Shown here: positions 48,093 through 57,458 of the stretch, one piece after another
How positions within the stretch are numbered: position 1 is the stretch's first letter
Layout: each line of letters opens with the position of its first letter
Assembly: GCA_050249695.1 (NCBI GenBank)
Contig: JBFWQA010000003.1
Span: 473,259 to 537,258, forward strand
DNA length: 64,000 nucleotides
From: JACKJP01 sp050249695
GTDB lineage: Bacteria; Pseudomonadota; Alphaproteobacteria; Rhizobiales; Tepidamorphaceae
Direction of reading: 5' to 3'
The notes under the pieces: model-generated
Seen by the model: the letters and a program-made list of their open reading frames with translations, nothing else
Database searches by the model: none
Told to the model about the DNA's origin: nothing
Position numbers and translations under genes: made by a program

Positions 48093-49286
48093 ATGTCGGC
48101 GGGCTTCATGACGGCGCAGGAAGCGGCGGCCACGCTCGGCGTAAGCCGGGCGACGCTTTACGCCTATGTCAGCCGCGGCCTTGTCCGCGTGCACCCGGCA
48201 GCGGACGACCCTCGCCGGCGGCTCTATAGCGAGCGCGACATCGAGGTGCTGAAAGAACGCAAATCGGTGGGCAGACGTCCCCGCGATATCGCCGCCAAGA
48301 GCCTCGACTGGGGACAGCCGGTCCTTCCCTCGGGGATCACGCTGATCGACGACGGGCGCCTCTACTATATGGGCCGCGAAGCGGTCGACTGGTCCGAGCG
48401 GGCCTCGGCCGAGGATACGGCGCGACTGCTCTGGAAATGCGGCGATCTTGATCCGTTTTCCAGCAGGCCTGACGGCGCGGCGGCCTGGCCCGCCGGCATG
48501 CTGGGGCTGGCTGCGCCGCTGCCCCTGACCGAGCGGTGCCTTGCCCTGTTGCCCTTCGTTCCATCGGCGAACGCGACAACATGGCAGCGCAACCGGCCGC
48601 GTCTCTGGCCGGGCGCGGCCGCTCTGCTGCGCGCCATCGCCGCGGCCGCGACATCCACGGAGCCTTCCGGCCTGCCGGTGCACGAGCACCTCGCCCGCGC
48701 CTGGCGTCTGAACCGCAACGGCGCCGACATCGTCAGGCGCGCGCTGGTGCTGCTGGCCGATCATGAACTGAACGCCTCGTCCTTTGCGGTCCGCGTCGTT
48801 GCCTCCACCGGCGCTTCTCTCGGCGCCTGTCTCAGTGCCGGCGTCGCGGCGCTCAGCGGGCCGCTGCATGGCGGCACGACGAGCCTTGTCGAAATACTCC
48901 TGGAGGACATCGGGAAAGGGACGGACCCGGCAGACATCGTCGAGGGCAGGCTTCGACGGGGTGACGGCGTGCCGGGCTTCGGCCACCCGCTCTACCCGCA
49001 GGGCGATCCCCGCGCGGCAGCCCTCTTATCCCTCCTGCCCCCGGACCCCGTACGGACGGCGTTCATCGAGGCCATGGGCGAAATCACGGGCAAACTGCCA
49101 AGCGTGGACTTCGCACTTGCATGCATCCGCCGGCAGCTGAAGCTTCCACCCGGTTCGGCTCTGGCCATCTTCACCGTCGGGCGCGCCATCGGCTGGATCG
49201 CGCATGCGCTCGAACAGGCGGAGGAGAACCGCCTGATCAGGCCGCGTGCCACCTATACGGGGCCGCCGCCCCAAACGGCGAGATAG
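48093..49286 (+). CDS. DNA-binding domain fused to a citrate-synthase-like domain
   Basis: A 397-residue protein. Residues 1 to about 60 are a MerR/excisionase-type helix-turn-helix (MTAQEAAATLGVSRATLYAYVSRGLVR, wing DDPRRRLYSERDIEVLKERK). The rest is a citrate-synthase fold with both active-site histidines (GPLHGGTTS; GFGHPLYPQGDPRA) and the Asp (SVDFALACI). It may be an enzyme, a metabolite-sensing regulator, or both, controlling the divergent citrate-synthase gene through the palindrome between them. GAGGTGGAG precedes the ATG. Similar fusions exist in Proteobacteria; their role is poorly known. Confidence 0.9.
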   Translation: MSAGFMTAQEAAATLGVSRATLYAYVSRGLVRVHPAADDPRRRLYSERDIEVLKERKSVGRRPRDIAAKSLDWGQPVLPSGITLIDDGRLYYMGREAVDWSERASAEDTARLLWKCGDLDPFSSRPDGAAAWPAGMLGLAAPLPLTERCLALLPFVPSANATTWQRNRPRLWPGAAALLRAIAAAATSTEPSGLPVHEHLARAWRLNRNGADIVRRALVLLADHELNASSFAVRVVASTGASLGACLSAGVAALSGPLHGGTTSLVEILLEDIGKGTDPADIVEGRLRRGDGVPGFGHPLYPQGDPRAAALLSLLPPDPVRTAFIEAMGEITGKLPSVDFALACIRRQLKLPPGSALAIFTVGRAIGWIAHALEQAEENRLIRPRATYTGPPPQTAR

Positions 49287-49328
49287 TGGGATTGCCGCGG
49301 GGACCGTCAAGGCCGGGATCGGGCGGGA

Positions 49329-50063
49329 TCATGAATTCCACATGCCCGCGTCGACGTTGATCGTCTGGCCGGTGATGTATGCGGCGCCTTTGCTGCAGAG
49401 GAAAGTCACGACCGCTGAAACCTCCTCGGGCGTTCCAAAGCGCTTGAGCGGGATGGATGCCAGATATTGCTCACCGCGGCTGCGAACGATTTCATCCGAC
49501 ATCGGCGTGTGAATCAGCCCCGGGGCAACCGCGTTGACGAGAGTATGCGGCGCATACTCGCGCGAGAGCGCACGCACCATTCCGACAATGCCCGCCTTGT
49601 GCGACGAATAGGGCACATGGCCCGGCGTCCCGCGCCGGAATGCCAGTGAACTGCACATGACGATCCGGCCGACGGTGCCGGGATCGCGATGATGCTGATA
49701 AGCGACGGCGAGCAGGTAGGCGTTGGTCAGGTTCGCCGCCAGACTTCGCTCCCAGACAGTCTGGTCTGCAGGATCGAGCGCGTCGTGTTCGAGAAGCCCC
49801 GCCATGTTGATCAGACCATGGACGGGACGCCCGCTTGCGCCCAACGCCTTATCGGCATCAGCCGCGGATTCGATTCGCGACGCGACGAGCGTCACATCCT
49901 TCCAATCCCCCAGGTCCCGCAGCGCCGCCAGAAGTCGCTGATCATCCACATCGACCAGCGTGACCTGTGCGCCACGCGACAAGAGATCGCGCGCGCAAGC
50001 CTTGCCGATCGCGCCCGCGCCGCCCGTGACGACAAAGTGCCGGTTGGTGAAATCGCTCATCAT
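49329..50063 (-). CDS. Short-chain dehydrogenase/reductase (FabG-like)
   Basis: A 244-residue NAD(P)-dependent oxidoreductase. The cofactor motif is TGGAGAIGKA, aspartate at the end of beta-2 (LVDVDD) suggests NAD preference, and the catalytic residues are Ser139 (CSS), Tyr152 and Lys156 (YSSHK). The C-terminal motif TGQTINVDAGMW is typical of classical SDRs. It is the last gene of the catabolic operon and could oxidise a hydroxyacyl intermediate or an alcohol formed upstream. Confidence 0.93.
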   Translation of the reverse strand: MMSDFTNRHFVVTGGAGAIGKACARDLLSRGAQVTLVDVDDQRLLAALRDLGDWKDVTLVASRIESAADADKALGASGRPVHGLINMAGLLEHDALDPADQTVWERSLAANLTNAYLLAVAYQHHRDPGTVGRIVMCSSLAFRRGTPGHVPYSSHKAGIVGMVRALSREYAPHTLVNAVAPGLIHTPMSDEIVRSRGEQYLASIPLKRFGTPEEVSAVVTFLCSKGAAYITGQTINVDAGMWNS

Positions 50064-50144
50064 GCAATCCTCAGACCGACCGCCGACCGGATGTCGTTCT
50101 CGCCGGCGTGGGCGGAGAATACATGCCGGCCGCGGCGGAATTCC

Positions 50145-51326
50145 CTATAGCTCGAAAAGCGCCGCCGCACCCATGCCGCCGCCCACGCACATGGTTGTGA
50201 CGACGTAGCGGACGCCACGTCGACGCCCCTCGATGAGGGCGTGACCAACAATCCGGCTGCCTGTCATCCCGTACGGATGGCCGATCGAGATGCCGCCGCC
50301 ATCGACATTGTAGATTTCGGGATCGATGCCGAGGGTGTCGCGGCAATAGATCGCCTGGCACGCGAATGCTTCGTTGAGTTCCCAGAGGCCGATGTCGGAG
50401 ACCCTCAACCCGTGCTGCTTCAAAAGCTTCGGCACCGCGAGAACGGGGCCGATGCCCATCTCTTCCGGCGCAAGCCCCGCTACGGCCATGCCGCGATAGA
50501 CACCCATCGCGGAAAGGCCGCGCCGTTCGGCCTCCCCTCGCTCCATCAGGACGCAGGCGCTCGCGCCGTCGGAGAGTTGGCTGGCATTGCCCGCCGTGAC
50601 CACTCCGCCTTCAAGGACGGGGGCAAGCGCCTGGAGGGATTCCAGCGTCGTCGAAGGGCGGTTGCCCTCATCCCGGTCGAGGCGGACGTGCTGGACTGAA
50701 ACTTCGCCGGTTTCCTTGTCCTTGACCTTCATCGCGGCGTCGAAGGGCACGATCTCGGCGTCGAAGCGCCCGGCCTGCTGGGCTGCGGCGGTTCGCTGCT
50801 GTGACTGGAGTGCGTATTCGTCCTGTGCTTGACGCGAGATCGAATAACGCTCCGCGACGACCTCCGCCGTTTTCAGCATGGGCATGTACGCATTCTGCGC
50901 GTGCTTCACGACAGTTGGGTCCTTTTCATTCATCACCCAGTCAAAGTAGGGCCCCTGGACGGACGAGATGTTGTCCTGGCCGCCGGCGATCACGATCGAT
51001 TGCCCGTCGAACATGATCTGCTTGGCTGCGGTGGCGATCGCCATCAGGCCGGAAGCGCACTGACGATCAATGGTCTGCGCGGCGACGCTGTCCGGCAGTC
51101 CCGCGGCGAGGACAGAGTTGCGCGCGACGTTCAGACCCGCGGTGCCCGCGGCAAGGACGGTGCCGATGACGGCGTCGTCGATCTCGCCTCCCTCGACGCC
51201 CGCCCGTTCGACGGCATGGCGGATCGCATGCCCCATCATAGTGGGAGACTTCGTGTCGTTGAGTGCTCCGCGGAACGCGCGGCCGATGCCGGTGCGGGCG
51301 GTCGAGACGATAACGGCTTCTTTCAT
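50145..51326 (-). CDS. Acetyl-CoA C-acyltransferase (thiolase)
   Basis: A 393-residue thiolase. The acylated nucleophile is Cys90 in DRQCASGLMA; the second active-site pair is His in NEAFACQ (Asn-Glu motif) and GGGISIGHPYGMTGSR, with Cys in VVTTMCVGGGMGAA. It performs the last step of beta-oxidation, cutting 3-ketoacyl-CoA. GAGAGGGAG precedes ATG 51326. It lies 23 bases after the TRAP permease gene in the operon. Confidence 0.95.
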   Translation of the reverse strand: MKEAVIVSTARTGIGRAFRGALNDTKSPTMMGHAIRHAVERAGVEGGEIDDAVIGTVLAAGTAGLNVARNSVLAAGLPDSVAAQTIDRQCASGLMAIATAAKQIMFDGQSIVIAGGQDNISSVQGPYFDWVMNEKDPTVVKHAQNAYMPMLKTAEVVAERYSISRQAQDEYALQSQQRTAAAQQAGRFDAEIVPFDAAMKVKDKETGEVSVQHVRLDRDEGNRPSTTLESLQALAPVLEGGVVTAGNASQLSDGASACVLMERGEAERRGLSAMGVYRGMAVAGLAPEEMGIGPVLAVPKLLKQHGLRVSDIGLWELNEAFACQAIYCRDTLGIDPEIYNVDGGGISIGHPYGMTGSRIVGHALIEGRRRGVRYVVTTMCVGGGMGAAALFEL

Positions 51327-51349
51327 GGAAGTACTCCCTCTCAAGAGTT

Positions 51350-52654
51350 TTAGAAGTGGTTCGGGATGAACAGAATGATACCGGGCACGGCGATCAAGAG
51401 CCCGAGAAGCGCTATGTCGGCGACGAAGAACCAGAGGACGCCGCGAAAGACGAGCGCCGTCGGTGCGGCACGACCAACCGTTGAACTGAGCACGAACACG
51501 TTCAGCCCGATCGGAGGCGTGATCATGCCGATTTCCAGGAGCTTGGCGACGAAGACCCCGAACCAGATCGGGTCGATGTCGGCTTGTAGAATGAGCGGAA
51601 GAAAGATCGGCAGTGTGATGAGCATGGCGCCGATCGGCTCGAGAAACATGCCCAGGAGGAGATAAACCACCGCGATCGCGACGAGGAGAACGATGGGACC
51701 TGCGTGAAATGCGAGGACCGAATCCGAGATCGACCAACCGATCCCCGACAGGGTCAGGAACCGGGTTAGCATCGACGCTCCGATGATGATGATAAACAGG
51801 CTGCCGCACGTGACCAGCGTCTCCACGACCGACCTGCGCAACACGCCGAAGGTCAGCGATCCCTTCAGTGCGGCTACCACGATCGACAGGAGCGCGCCGA
51901 CCGCGCCCGCCTGAGTGGCCGTGAAGAAACCGCCGAACAGGCCTCCGAGCACGCCGACGACGAGGAGGATGATGGGCAGTGTCTGCCGCAAGGCGGCGAT
52001 TTTCTCTGTCAGCGTCGGCGCGTCGTCCACGTGGGGCGCTAGCGAAGGCTTGAGTTTCACCCGCACGAGGATGACGAGGACGTAGGTGACGGCCGTCGCC
52101 AGACCCGCGCCGATCCCGCCCAGAAAGAGATCGGTGATCGAGACCTGCGCGACGACGCCGAACACGATGAGCAGGATCGATGGCGGAATGAGCGCGCCAA
52201 CGGTTCCCGCCGCCGCGACGGTCCCGGTCGCCAGGCTCGGCTCATACCGGTGGCGCAGCATCTCGGGAACGGCGACCTTGCCCATCGCAGCAGCGCAAGC
52301 CACAGAGGAACCGGTGACTGCCGCGAAGCCCGAGCAACCGAACACGGACGCGATCGCGAGGCCACCAGGCAATCGCGCCAACCAGATGCGGGCGGCGTCG
52401 AAAAGACCTCTGGTCAGGTTTGCATTGTAGCAGATGAAGCCCATCAGCACGAACATGGGCACCGAACTCAAAGTCCAGTTCGAGATGAAGGAGAAAGGCA
52501 CGACCTGGAGCATTCCCCATGCGGCCGCTTCCCCGACGAGCGCCCACAACCCCAAATAGGACACCAGGATCAACGCGATTCCGATGTGCATGTTCGAGGC
52601 GATCAGGAGCAGAAGGCCGAGGACGCCCAGAACGCCTATCATGATGTCAGACAT
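51350..52654 (-). CDS. TRAP transporter large permease (DctM)
   Basis: A 434-residue inner-membrane protein with about 12 helices. DctM hallmarks: the early PMFVLMGFICY and GGLAIASVFGCSGFAAVTGSSVACAAAMG, the GALIPPSILLIVFG loop, and the C-terminal FVLSSTVGRAA. It moves an organic acid with a sodium gradient, together with the small permease and binding protein encoded next to it. GAGGGGG precedes the ATG, one base after the stop of the small permease gene. Confidence 0.95.
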   Translation of the reverse strand: MSDIMIGVLGVLGLLLLIASNMHIGIALILVSYLGLWALVGEAAAWGMLQVVPFSFISNWTLSSVPMFVLMGFICYNANLTRGLFDAARIWLARLPGGLAIASVFGCSGFAAVTGSSVACAAAMGKVAVPEMLRHRYEPSLATGTVAAAGTVGALIPPSILLIVFGVVAQVSITDLFLGGIGAGLATAVTYVLVILVRVKLKPSLAPHVDDAPTLTEKIAALRQTLPIILLVVGVLGGLFGGFFTATQAGAVGALLSIVVAALKGSLTFGVLRRSVVETLVTCGSLFIIIIGASMLTRFLTLSGIGWSISDSVLAFHAGPIVLLVAIAVVYLLLGMFLEPIGAMLITLPIFLPLILQADIDPIWFGVFVAKLLEIGMITPPIGLNVFVLSSTVGRAAPTALVFRGVLWFFVADIALLGLLIAVPGIILFIPNHF

Positions 52655-52655
52655 T

Positions 52656-53207
52656 TTATTCCCCCTCGCCTTGAACAAACTCGGCGCCGTATTCGGCGGC
52701 GGGCGGGTGCTGCCCGAAAGCGCGGAGGACCACCTTGAGCGCGAGGAAGAGCGCCATGGCACCGAGGGCGAGCGGAATGACGAAGTATGCGGGCCAGATA
52801 AGGATGCGCGTCGTCTGCTCGACCACGAAGGCGCCGGCGGCGTATTTGTCGGCCGCCTCACCCCATGCCTGGAAGGTCAGGAGCACATACACAGCGACCA
52901 TGACGACGTTGACCAGGAAGTCGACCCACCGACGCGCGCCGCGCGGTAGCGCGTCGGTGATCAGCGAGACGCCGATATGGGCGCCTCGATACTCGGCAAC
53001 CATGATGGGCAGGAACGCCACCGCGATCATGTAGTAGTTCGTCACGATCGCGGAGGTGATCGCAAGCGGAGCATTCAGCAGAAGGCTCGACAGGATATCG
53101 ATGCTGATGTGCAGCATCATCGCGACGAGGCCGACCGCTCCGATTGCGACGAGCAGCCTGTCAACGCCCCGTACGAGGCGTGATGCCAGCGGATGGGGCG
53201 TTGACAT
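52656..53207 (-). CDS. TRAP transporter small permease (DctQ)
   Basis: A 183-residue protein with four membrane helices and the DctQ segment YRGAHIGVSLITDALPRGARRW between helices two and three. It couples to DctM. The ATG at 53207 lies 8 bases after the binding-protein gene stop; an upstream in-frame extension overlaps that gene and is rejected. Confidence 0.93.
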   Translation of the reverse strand: MSTPHPLASRLVRGVDRLLVAIGAVGLVAMMLHISIDILSSLLLNAPLAITSAIVTNYYMIAVAFLPIMVAEYRGAHIGVSLITDALPRGARRWVDFLVNVVMVAVYVLLTFQAWGEAADKYAAGAFVVEQTTRILIWPAYFVIPLALGAMALFLALKVVLRAFGQHPPAAEYGAEFVQGEGE

Positions 53208-53215
53208 CGGCAACC

Positions 53216-54343
53216 TCAGAGACCGTAAGTCTTTTCGTCGAGCTTTGAGAAGATCTCCGCCCGATATACGTCGGCGATCTGCTCGGCGCTCCACTCGCGA
53301 TCGAGCGGCAGCAGACCTTCCCACTTCCTGACGAGTTCGCGGAAGCGCGCGATCTTGGCCGCCGCGTCCTTGACTTTATGCGTCTCGGTCGTGATCTGAA
53401 GGATCTTGGCGAGATCCGCCTCGATCGCAGCGTCAGACTTCGCCTTGGCCTCCGGACTGGCTTGCGAAACCTTGATGCCGGCGTCTTTGGCCAACTTCAG
53501 GTTTGCAGCCACATCGGCGGCGAATTTCCACGTGGTCGCCGCGTTGGCGAGCGCGGCGGCGTCCATGTAGGCACGGCGCTGCTCATTGGTCAGTCCGCGC
53601 CAGAAGTCGCGGTTGACGCTCATCAGGTCCAGACCGTGGACTGTGCCTCCCGGCATGTCCGTCGTCACATATTTGGCGACATCGATCAGCCGGATGGACG
53701 TCAGCTCCGACGGGGCGTTCATGGCACCGTCGATCGTTCCCTGGCTAACGGCCTCGAAGATCTCGTTGCCTGACAAGCTGACGCCGACAGCGCCCATGGC
53801 CGCCGCCCAGCGCGACCACGCGCCGCCCGCGGCCCGGAGCTTCTTGCCCTGCAACTCCTCCGGAGTCGTCATCGAAGAGGTGCCGAGGATACCGTAGGTT
53901 CCGGTCGAGGCATTGCCGAGCGGCACCATATTGGCGGCGAAGCGTTCCTGAACACAGGGCTCGCAGGTCAGGATGTATTCGCTCATCGCGCCGGCCATGG
54001 CATAGGGGTTCTTGCCAAGCATGGCCAGTTCGATGGGCAATTGAGCCTCGGGCAATTCGCCCGGGAACAAGTTGAGGACCATGTAGCCGCCATCGACCAC
54101 GCGGTCGCGGATGCCGCCGAAAGTCTGACGAAGATCGAGCAGTGACGAAGGGAAGACCTTGACGTTAAGTCCACCCTTGGTGCGCGCCGCCAGATCCTTC
54201 GAGAAGGCGGCGACGCCGTAGTGGGCGGCCGACCCTTCGCCGACTCCGATGACGATGCGAACGGTTTCCGCGGTGGCCGGCACCGACGTCAGCGCGAACG
54301 TTGCGGCGGCGGTGCAGGCAAGTAGTGCTTTCTTCAGTATCAT
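53216..54343 (-). CDS. TRAP transporter substrate-binding protein (DctP)
   Basis: A 375-residue periplasmic protein with a signal peptide (about residues 1-25, ending ATAE). DctP features include GTYGILGTSSMTTPEELQGKKLRAAGG, where an Arg usually contacts the ligand carboxylate, and the segment QGTIDGAMNAPSELTSIRLIDVAKYVTTD. The ligand is unknown; the operon suggests a carboxylic acid broken down by beta-oxidation. Confidence 0.94.
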   Translation of the reverse strand: MILKKALLACTAAATFALTSVPATAETVRIVIGVGEGSAAHYGVAAFSKDLAARTKGGLNVKVFPSSLLDLRQTFGGIRDRVVDGGYMVLNLFPGELPEAQLPIELAMLGKNPYAMAGAMSEYILTCEPCVQERFAANMVPLGNASTGTYGILGTSSMTTPEELQGKKLRAAGGAWSRWAAAMGAVGVSLSGNEIFEAVSQGTIDGAMNAPSELTSIRLIDVAKYVTTDMPGGTVHGLDLMSVNRDFWRGLTNEQRRAYMDAAALANAATTWKFAADVAANLKLAKDAGIKVSQASPEAKAKSDAAIEADLAKILQITTETHKVKDAAAKIARFRELVRKWEGLLPLDREWSAEQIADVYRAEIFSKLDEKTYGL

Positions 54344-54353
54344 GCTTTCCTCC

Positions 54354-55160
54354 CTAGTTTGCCGTCTCCGGCGACTCGACCGCGTCCTCGCGGTCCTTTC
54401 CCGCTCCGGTCATCCAGACCGGTTCGCGTTTTTCGGCGAACGCGGCGGCTCCTTCGCGCGCGTCCGGTGAAGTGATGACGTCTTCGAGCAGGGCGTCCTG
54501 CCGGTCCCAGAGCTCGTCCTCGGGCCAGCGCCCCGCGGTCGCGACGATATGCTTGGTCGCCTCCAGAGCGGCCGGGGCGCACCTGATAATCTCGGCGGCC
54601 AGCGATTTGGCCGCGGCCACGCATCCGCCCGGCTCGACCAGACGGTTGATCAAGCCCCACCTTTCTGCTTCGGCGGCCGGGATCATGCGTCCCGTCAGCG
54701 CGCATTCCATCGCGACCTGCCGCGGCATCCGTTCGGGCAGGCGGATCAGCCCGCCGGAACCGGCGATCAGTCCGCGCAGGGCCTCGGGCAGCCCGAAGCT
54801 TGCGGTCGTCGAGGCGACAATCAGATCGCAGGCCAGCGCCATCTCGAAGCCTCCCGCAAGCGCATAGCCTTCAACGGCCGCGATCAGGGGCTTGCGGGGC
54901 GGCGTCTTGATGATGCCGCCCAATCCTCTTCCCGGCAGTTCGACGCGCTCGCCCGCGAGGAACGCTTTCAGGTCCATGCCGGCCGAGAAATGGCCACCGG
55001 CGCCCGTCAGTATGCCCACCCGAAGGGACGGGTCGCGATCGAGAGCGTCCATGGCCTCGGCGATGGCTTCCGAGGCAGCCCGATCGACCGCGTTGCGGCA
55101 TTCGGGCCGATTGATGGTGACGACGAGAATGCCGCCGTCGACGGTGCGCAGGACGCTCAT
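54354..55160 (-). CDS. Enoyl-CoA hydratase/isomerase family protein
   Basis: A 268-residue crotonase-fold enzyme. Oxyanion-hole segments are TGAGGHFSAGMDLK and EGYALAGGFEMALACD; the catalytic Glu region is FGLPEALRGLIAGSGGL. It hydrates a trans-2-enoyl-CoA, the second step of beta-oxidation, or acts as a related crotonase. It overlaps the NTF2-like gene by 4 bp. Confidence 0.94.
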   Translation of the reverse strand: MSVLRTVDGGILVVTINRPECRNAVDRAASEAIAEAMDALDRDPSLRVGILTGAGGHFSAGMDLKAFLAGERVELPGRGLGGIIKTPPRKPLIAAVEGYALAGGFEMALACDLIVASTTASFGLPEALRGLIAGSGGLIRLPERMPRQVAMECALTGRMIPAAEAERWGLINRLVEPGGCVAAAKSLAAEIIRCAPAALEATKHIVATAGRWPEDELWDRQDALLEDVITSPDAREGAAAFAEKREPVWMTGAGKDREDAVESPETAN

Positions 55161-55927
55161 CTCGCCTCCATCAGCCGGGTCCAGAGACCCGCCCTGTCGC
55201 GGATGATACGGCCCGAAACGACCTCTCCGTCCGCGACCCGCAACATGCCGTTGACATCCAGGAAGTCGTCGGCCGCCGCGGACATCCCGAAAATGCCCGA
55301 GCGGTAGGTTCCATGCTGGCGGACCGAGAACGCCACCCGGTCTCCGGAGGAATGGAGGCGTCTCACCTCGGTCCGCTCGATGTCGAAGTGCAGATGGACC
55401 TGTGTGAGGTGCTCGTCGTCGCAAGGGATCGACGCGCTCTTGGGCCACGCTCCTTCGAGCCAATTGAGCACCACGGACTCGGCCCGGCGATCGGGTGCCT
55501 GCGCCGCTATGTCCCACGGCGCGATGCAGGGACGGTCAACAGGGTCGCCGCGCCCTTCCTTGAGCTGGCGCCGACGGGTCATGTAATCCTCCTGCGCGAC
55601 ACAGCCGGACAGGAGGCCCTCGTCCTCGCGGTAGATCGCCACCCCGGACCAGACGGCTTCGGCACCGTCGCGCGCGCCATGTTCGCTGAACCAGACCGCA
55701 GCCCATCCCTCGCCTGCCAGCGTCTCGTGCACGGTCATCGTCAGACCGGGATAGTCGCGCATCTGACGGTCGACGGCTGGCAGCCATGTTTCGTCACGGC
55801 CCGCCAGCGTCACATCGCCGATATCGAGTACGTAGTCGGGCGCGCAGAAGTCGCGGGCCGCCTCCGCGTCGTGACGGTTGAAGTAGTCATTGACCCAACG
55901 GCGGGCGAGGGCGAGCGCGGCTGTCAT
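55157..55927 (-). CDS. Two-domain SnoaL/NTF2-like protein
   Basis: A 256-residue soluble protein. The N-terminal half (ARRWVNDYFNRHDAEAARDFCAPDYVLDIGDVTLAGRDETW) is a SnoaL-like polyketide-cyclase/NTF2 fold and the C-terminal half looks like a second alpha+beta barrel (HFDIERTEVRRLHSSGDRVAFSVRQHG). Such proteins are isomerases, hydratases or carriers in degradation pathways. It overlaps genes on both sides by 4 bp (ATGA), so it is tightly built into the operon. Reaction unknown. Confidence 0.82.
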   Translation of the reverse strand: MTAALALARRWVNDYFNRHDAEAARDFCAPDYVLDIGDVTLAGRDETWLPAVDRQMRDYPGLTMTVHETLAGEGWAAVWFSEHGARDGAEAVWSGVAIYREDEGLLSGCVAQEDYMTRRRQLKEGRGDPVDRPCIAPWDIAAQAPDRRAESVVLNWLEGAWPKSASIPCDDEHLTQVHLHFDIERTEVRRLHSSGDRVAFSVRQHGTYRSGIFGMSAAADDFLDVNGMLRVADGEVVSGRIIRDRAGLWTRLMEAR

Positions 55928-57438
55928 GCGGCGGCTCCATACAGACGCCGCAGCTCCGGCTTGAGGAGCTTGCCCGTGGCGCTGCGCGGCAGGGTCGAGA
56001 CGAGCCTGATGACGCTCGGGCACTTGTAGGTCGCGAGATTGCGGCGCGTGTAGGCGAGAAGTTCTTCCTCCGTCGCCGACGAACCCGGCTTCAGCACCAC
56101 GAAGGCCGCTGGGGTCTCGCCCCATTTTTCGTGCGGCACGCCGATGACCCCGACCTGCGCTACGGCGTCGTGGCCGTTCAGGACGTTTTCGATCTCGGCC
56201 GGATAGATGTTCTCGCCGCCGGAAATGATCATGTCCTTGAGACGGTCGAACAGCACTATGTAGCCGTCATCGTCCGCATAGGCGGCGTCCCCCGAGCGGA
56301 ACCAGCCATCTTCGACGATGGCCTCGCTTGTTGCCGCGGGGTTGCGCCAGTAGCCTGTCATGGTCATCGGCGATCGCAGCCAGATCTCGCCGATCGAGCC
56401 TGTTGCAGCGTCGCGCATCGTGGTCGGGTCGACGATGCGCAGTTGGACCCAGGGCAGAGGTTTGCCGCAGGAGTTGAGCAGGTCGGGCCGGGGGCCGTCG
56501 GGGTCGTGCTTGTCCGGTGGTAGGATCGCGACGGTTCCCGCAGTCTCGGTCATCCCGTAGGCGTGCATCAAATTACAGCCAAGCACGTGGATGGCGCGCC
56601 GCAGCAGCACGTCGCCCATGGGGGACGCGCCGTACATCAACAGCTCCAGGCTGGAGAGATCCGCATCCCTGACGGTGGGCGCATTGAGCATCATCTGCAC
56701 CACGGCCGGCACCAGGAAGGTGTGGGTCACGCGATAGTGCGGGATCAGCGAGAGGATTTCGTCAATGTTCACCTCCGGCACCAGCACCGTGTGCCCGCCT
56801 GCCATGAACGTCGAGGTGCCGTAGCCGCATCCGCCGATATGGAAGAGCGGCATCGCGACGAGATTCACGCTCGTGGTTCCCATGCCCCAGACCGCGGCGA
56901 GTCTGGCCGTGTAGGACATGGCTTCGTTGCTGAGCATCACGCCCTTCGGCAGCCCGGTCGTACCGGACGTGTAAAGGATCAGCGCGGTCTCATCGGGACG
57001 GCTGCGGTGCAGCGGATCCGACGCTGAAGCGGCGTCGCGGGCAGCCGCGAAAGCCTCCCCGAACGCGATGGTGCGGCAGGGCAGGCCGTCGGGTATCAGC
57101 TGCGCTCCGCGTTCGTCGTGGAAGAGCAGCGACGGCTCGCAGTCGCGGAGGATTTCGTTCATTTCGCGGGGGGAGAGCCGCCAGTTCAGCCCGACTACCG
57201 TGGCGCCCATCTTCGAGGCGCCGATCAGCACCTCGAAATACTCGGCACAGTTTTTGGCGAGGACCGCAACGCGGTCGCCCGCGCCGATCCCGTTCGCGAT
57301 GAGGAGATTGGCGACGCGAGAACTTGCGGCGTCGAGTTCTGCGAAAGTCTGGGTTCTGGCCGCAAAAGTCAGGGCAGGCGCGTCGGGGCGGTCGCGAGCA
57401 TGGCGGCGAAGAGTGCTTGCGAATGTGTCCACGGCCAT
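55924..57438 (-). CDS. Acyl-CoA synthetase (AMP-forming)
   Basis: A 504-residue ANL-family ligase. The phosphate-binding loop is ILYTSGTTGLPKG, the adenine-binding region is HAYGMTETAG, the hinge is FDRLKDMIISGGENIYPAEIE and the C-terminal catalytic Lys lies in RSATGKLLKPELR. It activates the acid released in the pathway to its CoA ester using ATP. GGAGGGGAGG precedes ATG 57438. The fatty-acyl versus aryl preference cannot be read from the sequence. Confidence 0.95.
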   Translation of the reverse strand: MAVDTFASTLRRHARDRPDAPALTFAARTQTFAELDAASSRVANLLIANGIGAGDRVAVLAKNCAEYFEVLIGASKMGATVVGLNWRLSPREMNEILRDCEPSLLFHDERGAQLIPDGLPCRTIAFGEAFAAARDAASASDPLHRSRPDETALILYTSGTTGLPKGVMLSNEAMSYTARLAAVWGMGTTSVNLVAMPLFHIGGCGYGTSTFMAGGHTVLVPEVNIDEILSLIPHYRVTHTFLVPAVVQMMLNAPTVRDADLSSLELLMYGASPMGDVLLRRAIHVLGCNLMHAYGMTETAGTVAILPPDKHDPDGPRPDLLNSCGKPLPWVQLRIVDPTTMRDAATGSIGEIWLRSPMTMTGYWRNPAATSEAIVEDGWFRSGDAAYADDDGYIVLFDRLKDMIISGGENIYPAEIENVLNGHDAVAQVGVIGVPHEKWGETPAAFVVLKPGSSATEEELLAYTRRNLATYKCPSVIRLVSTLPRSATGKLLKPELRRLYGAAA

Positions 57439-57458
57439 GTCCTCCCCTCCAGGCTCCG

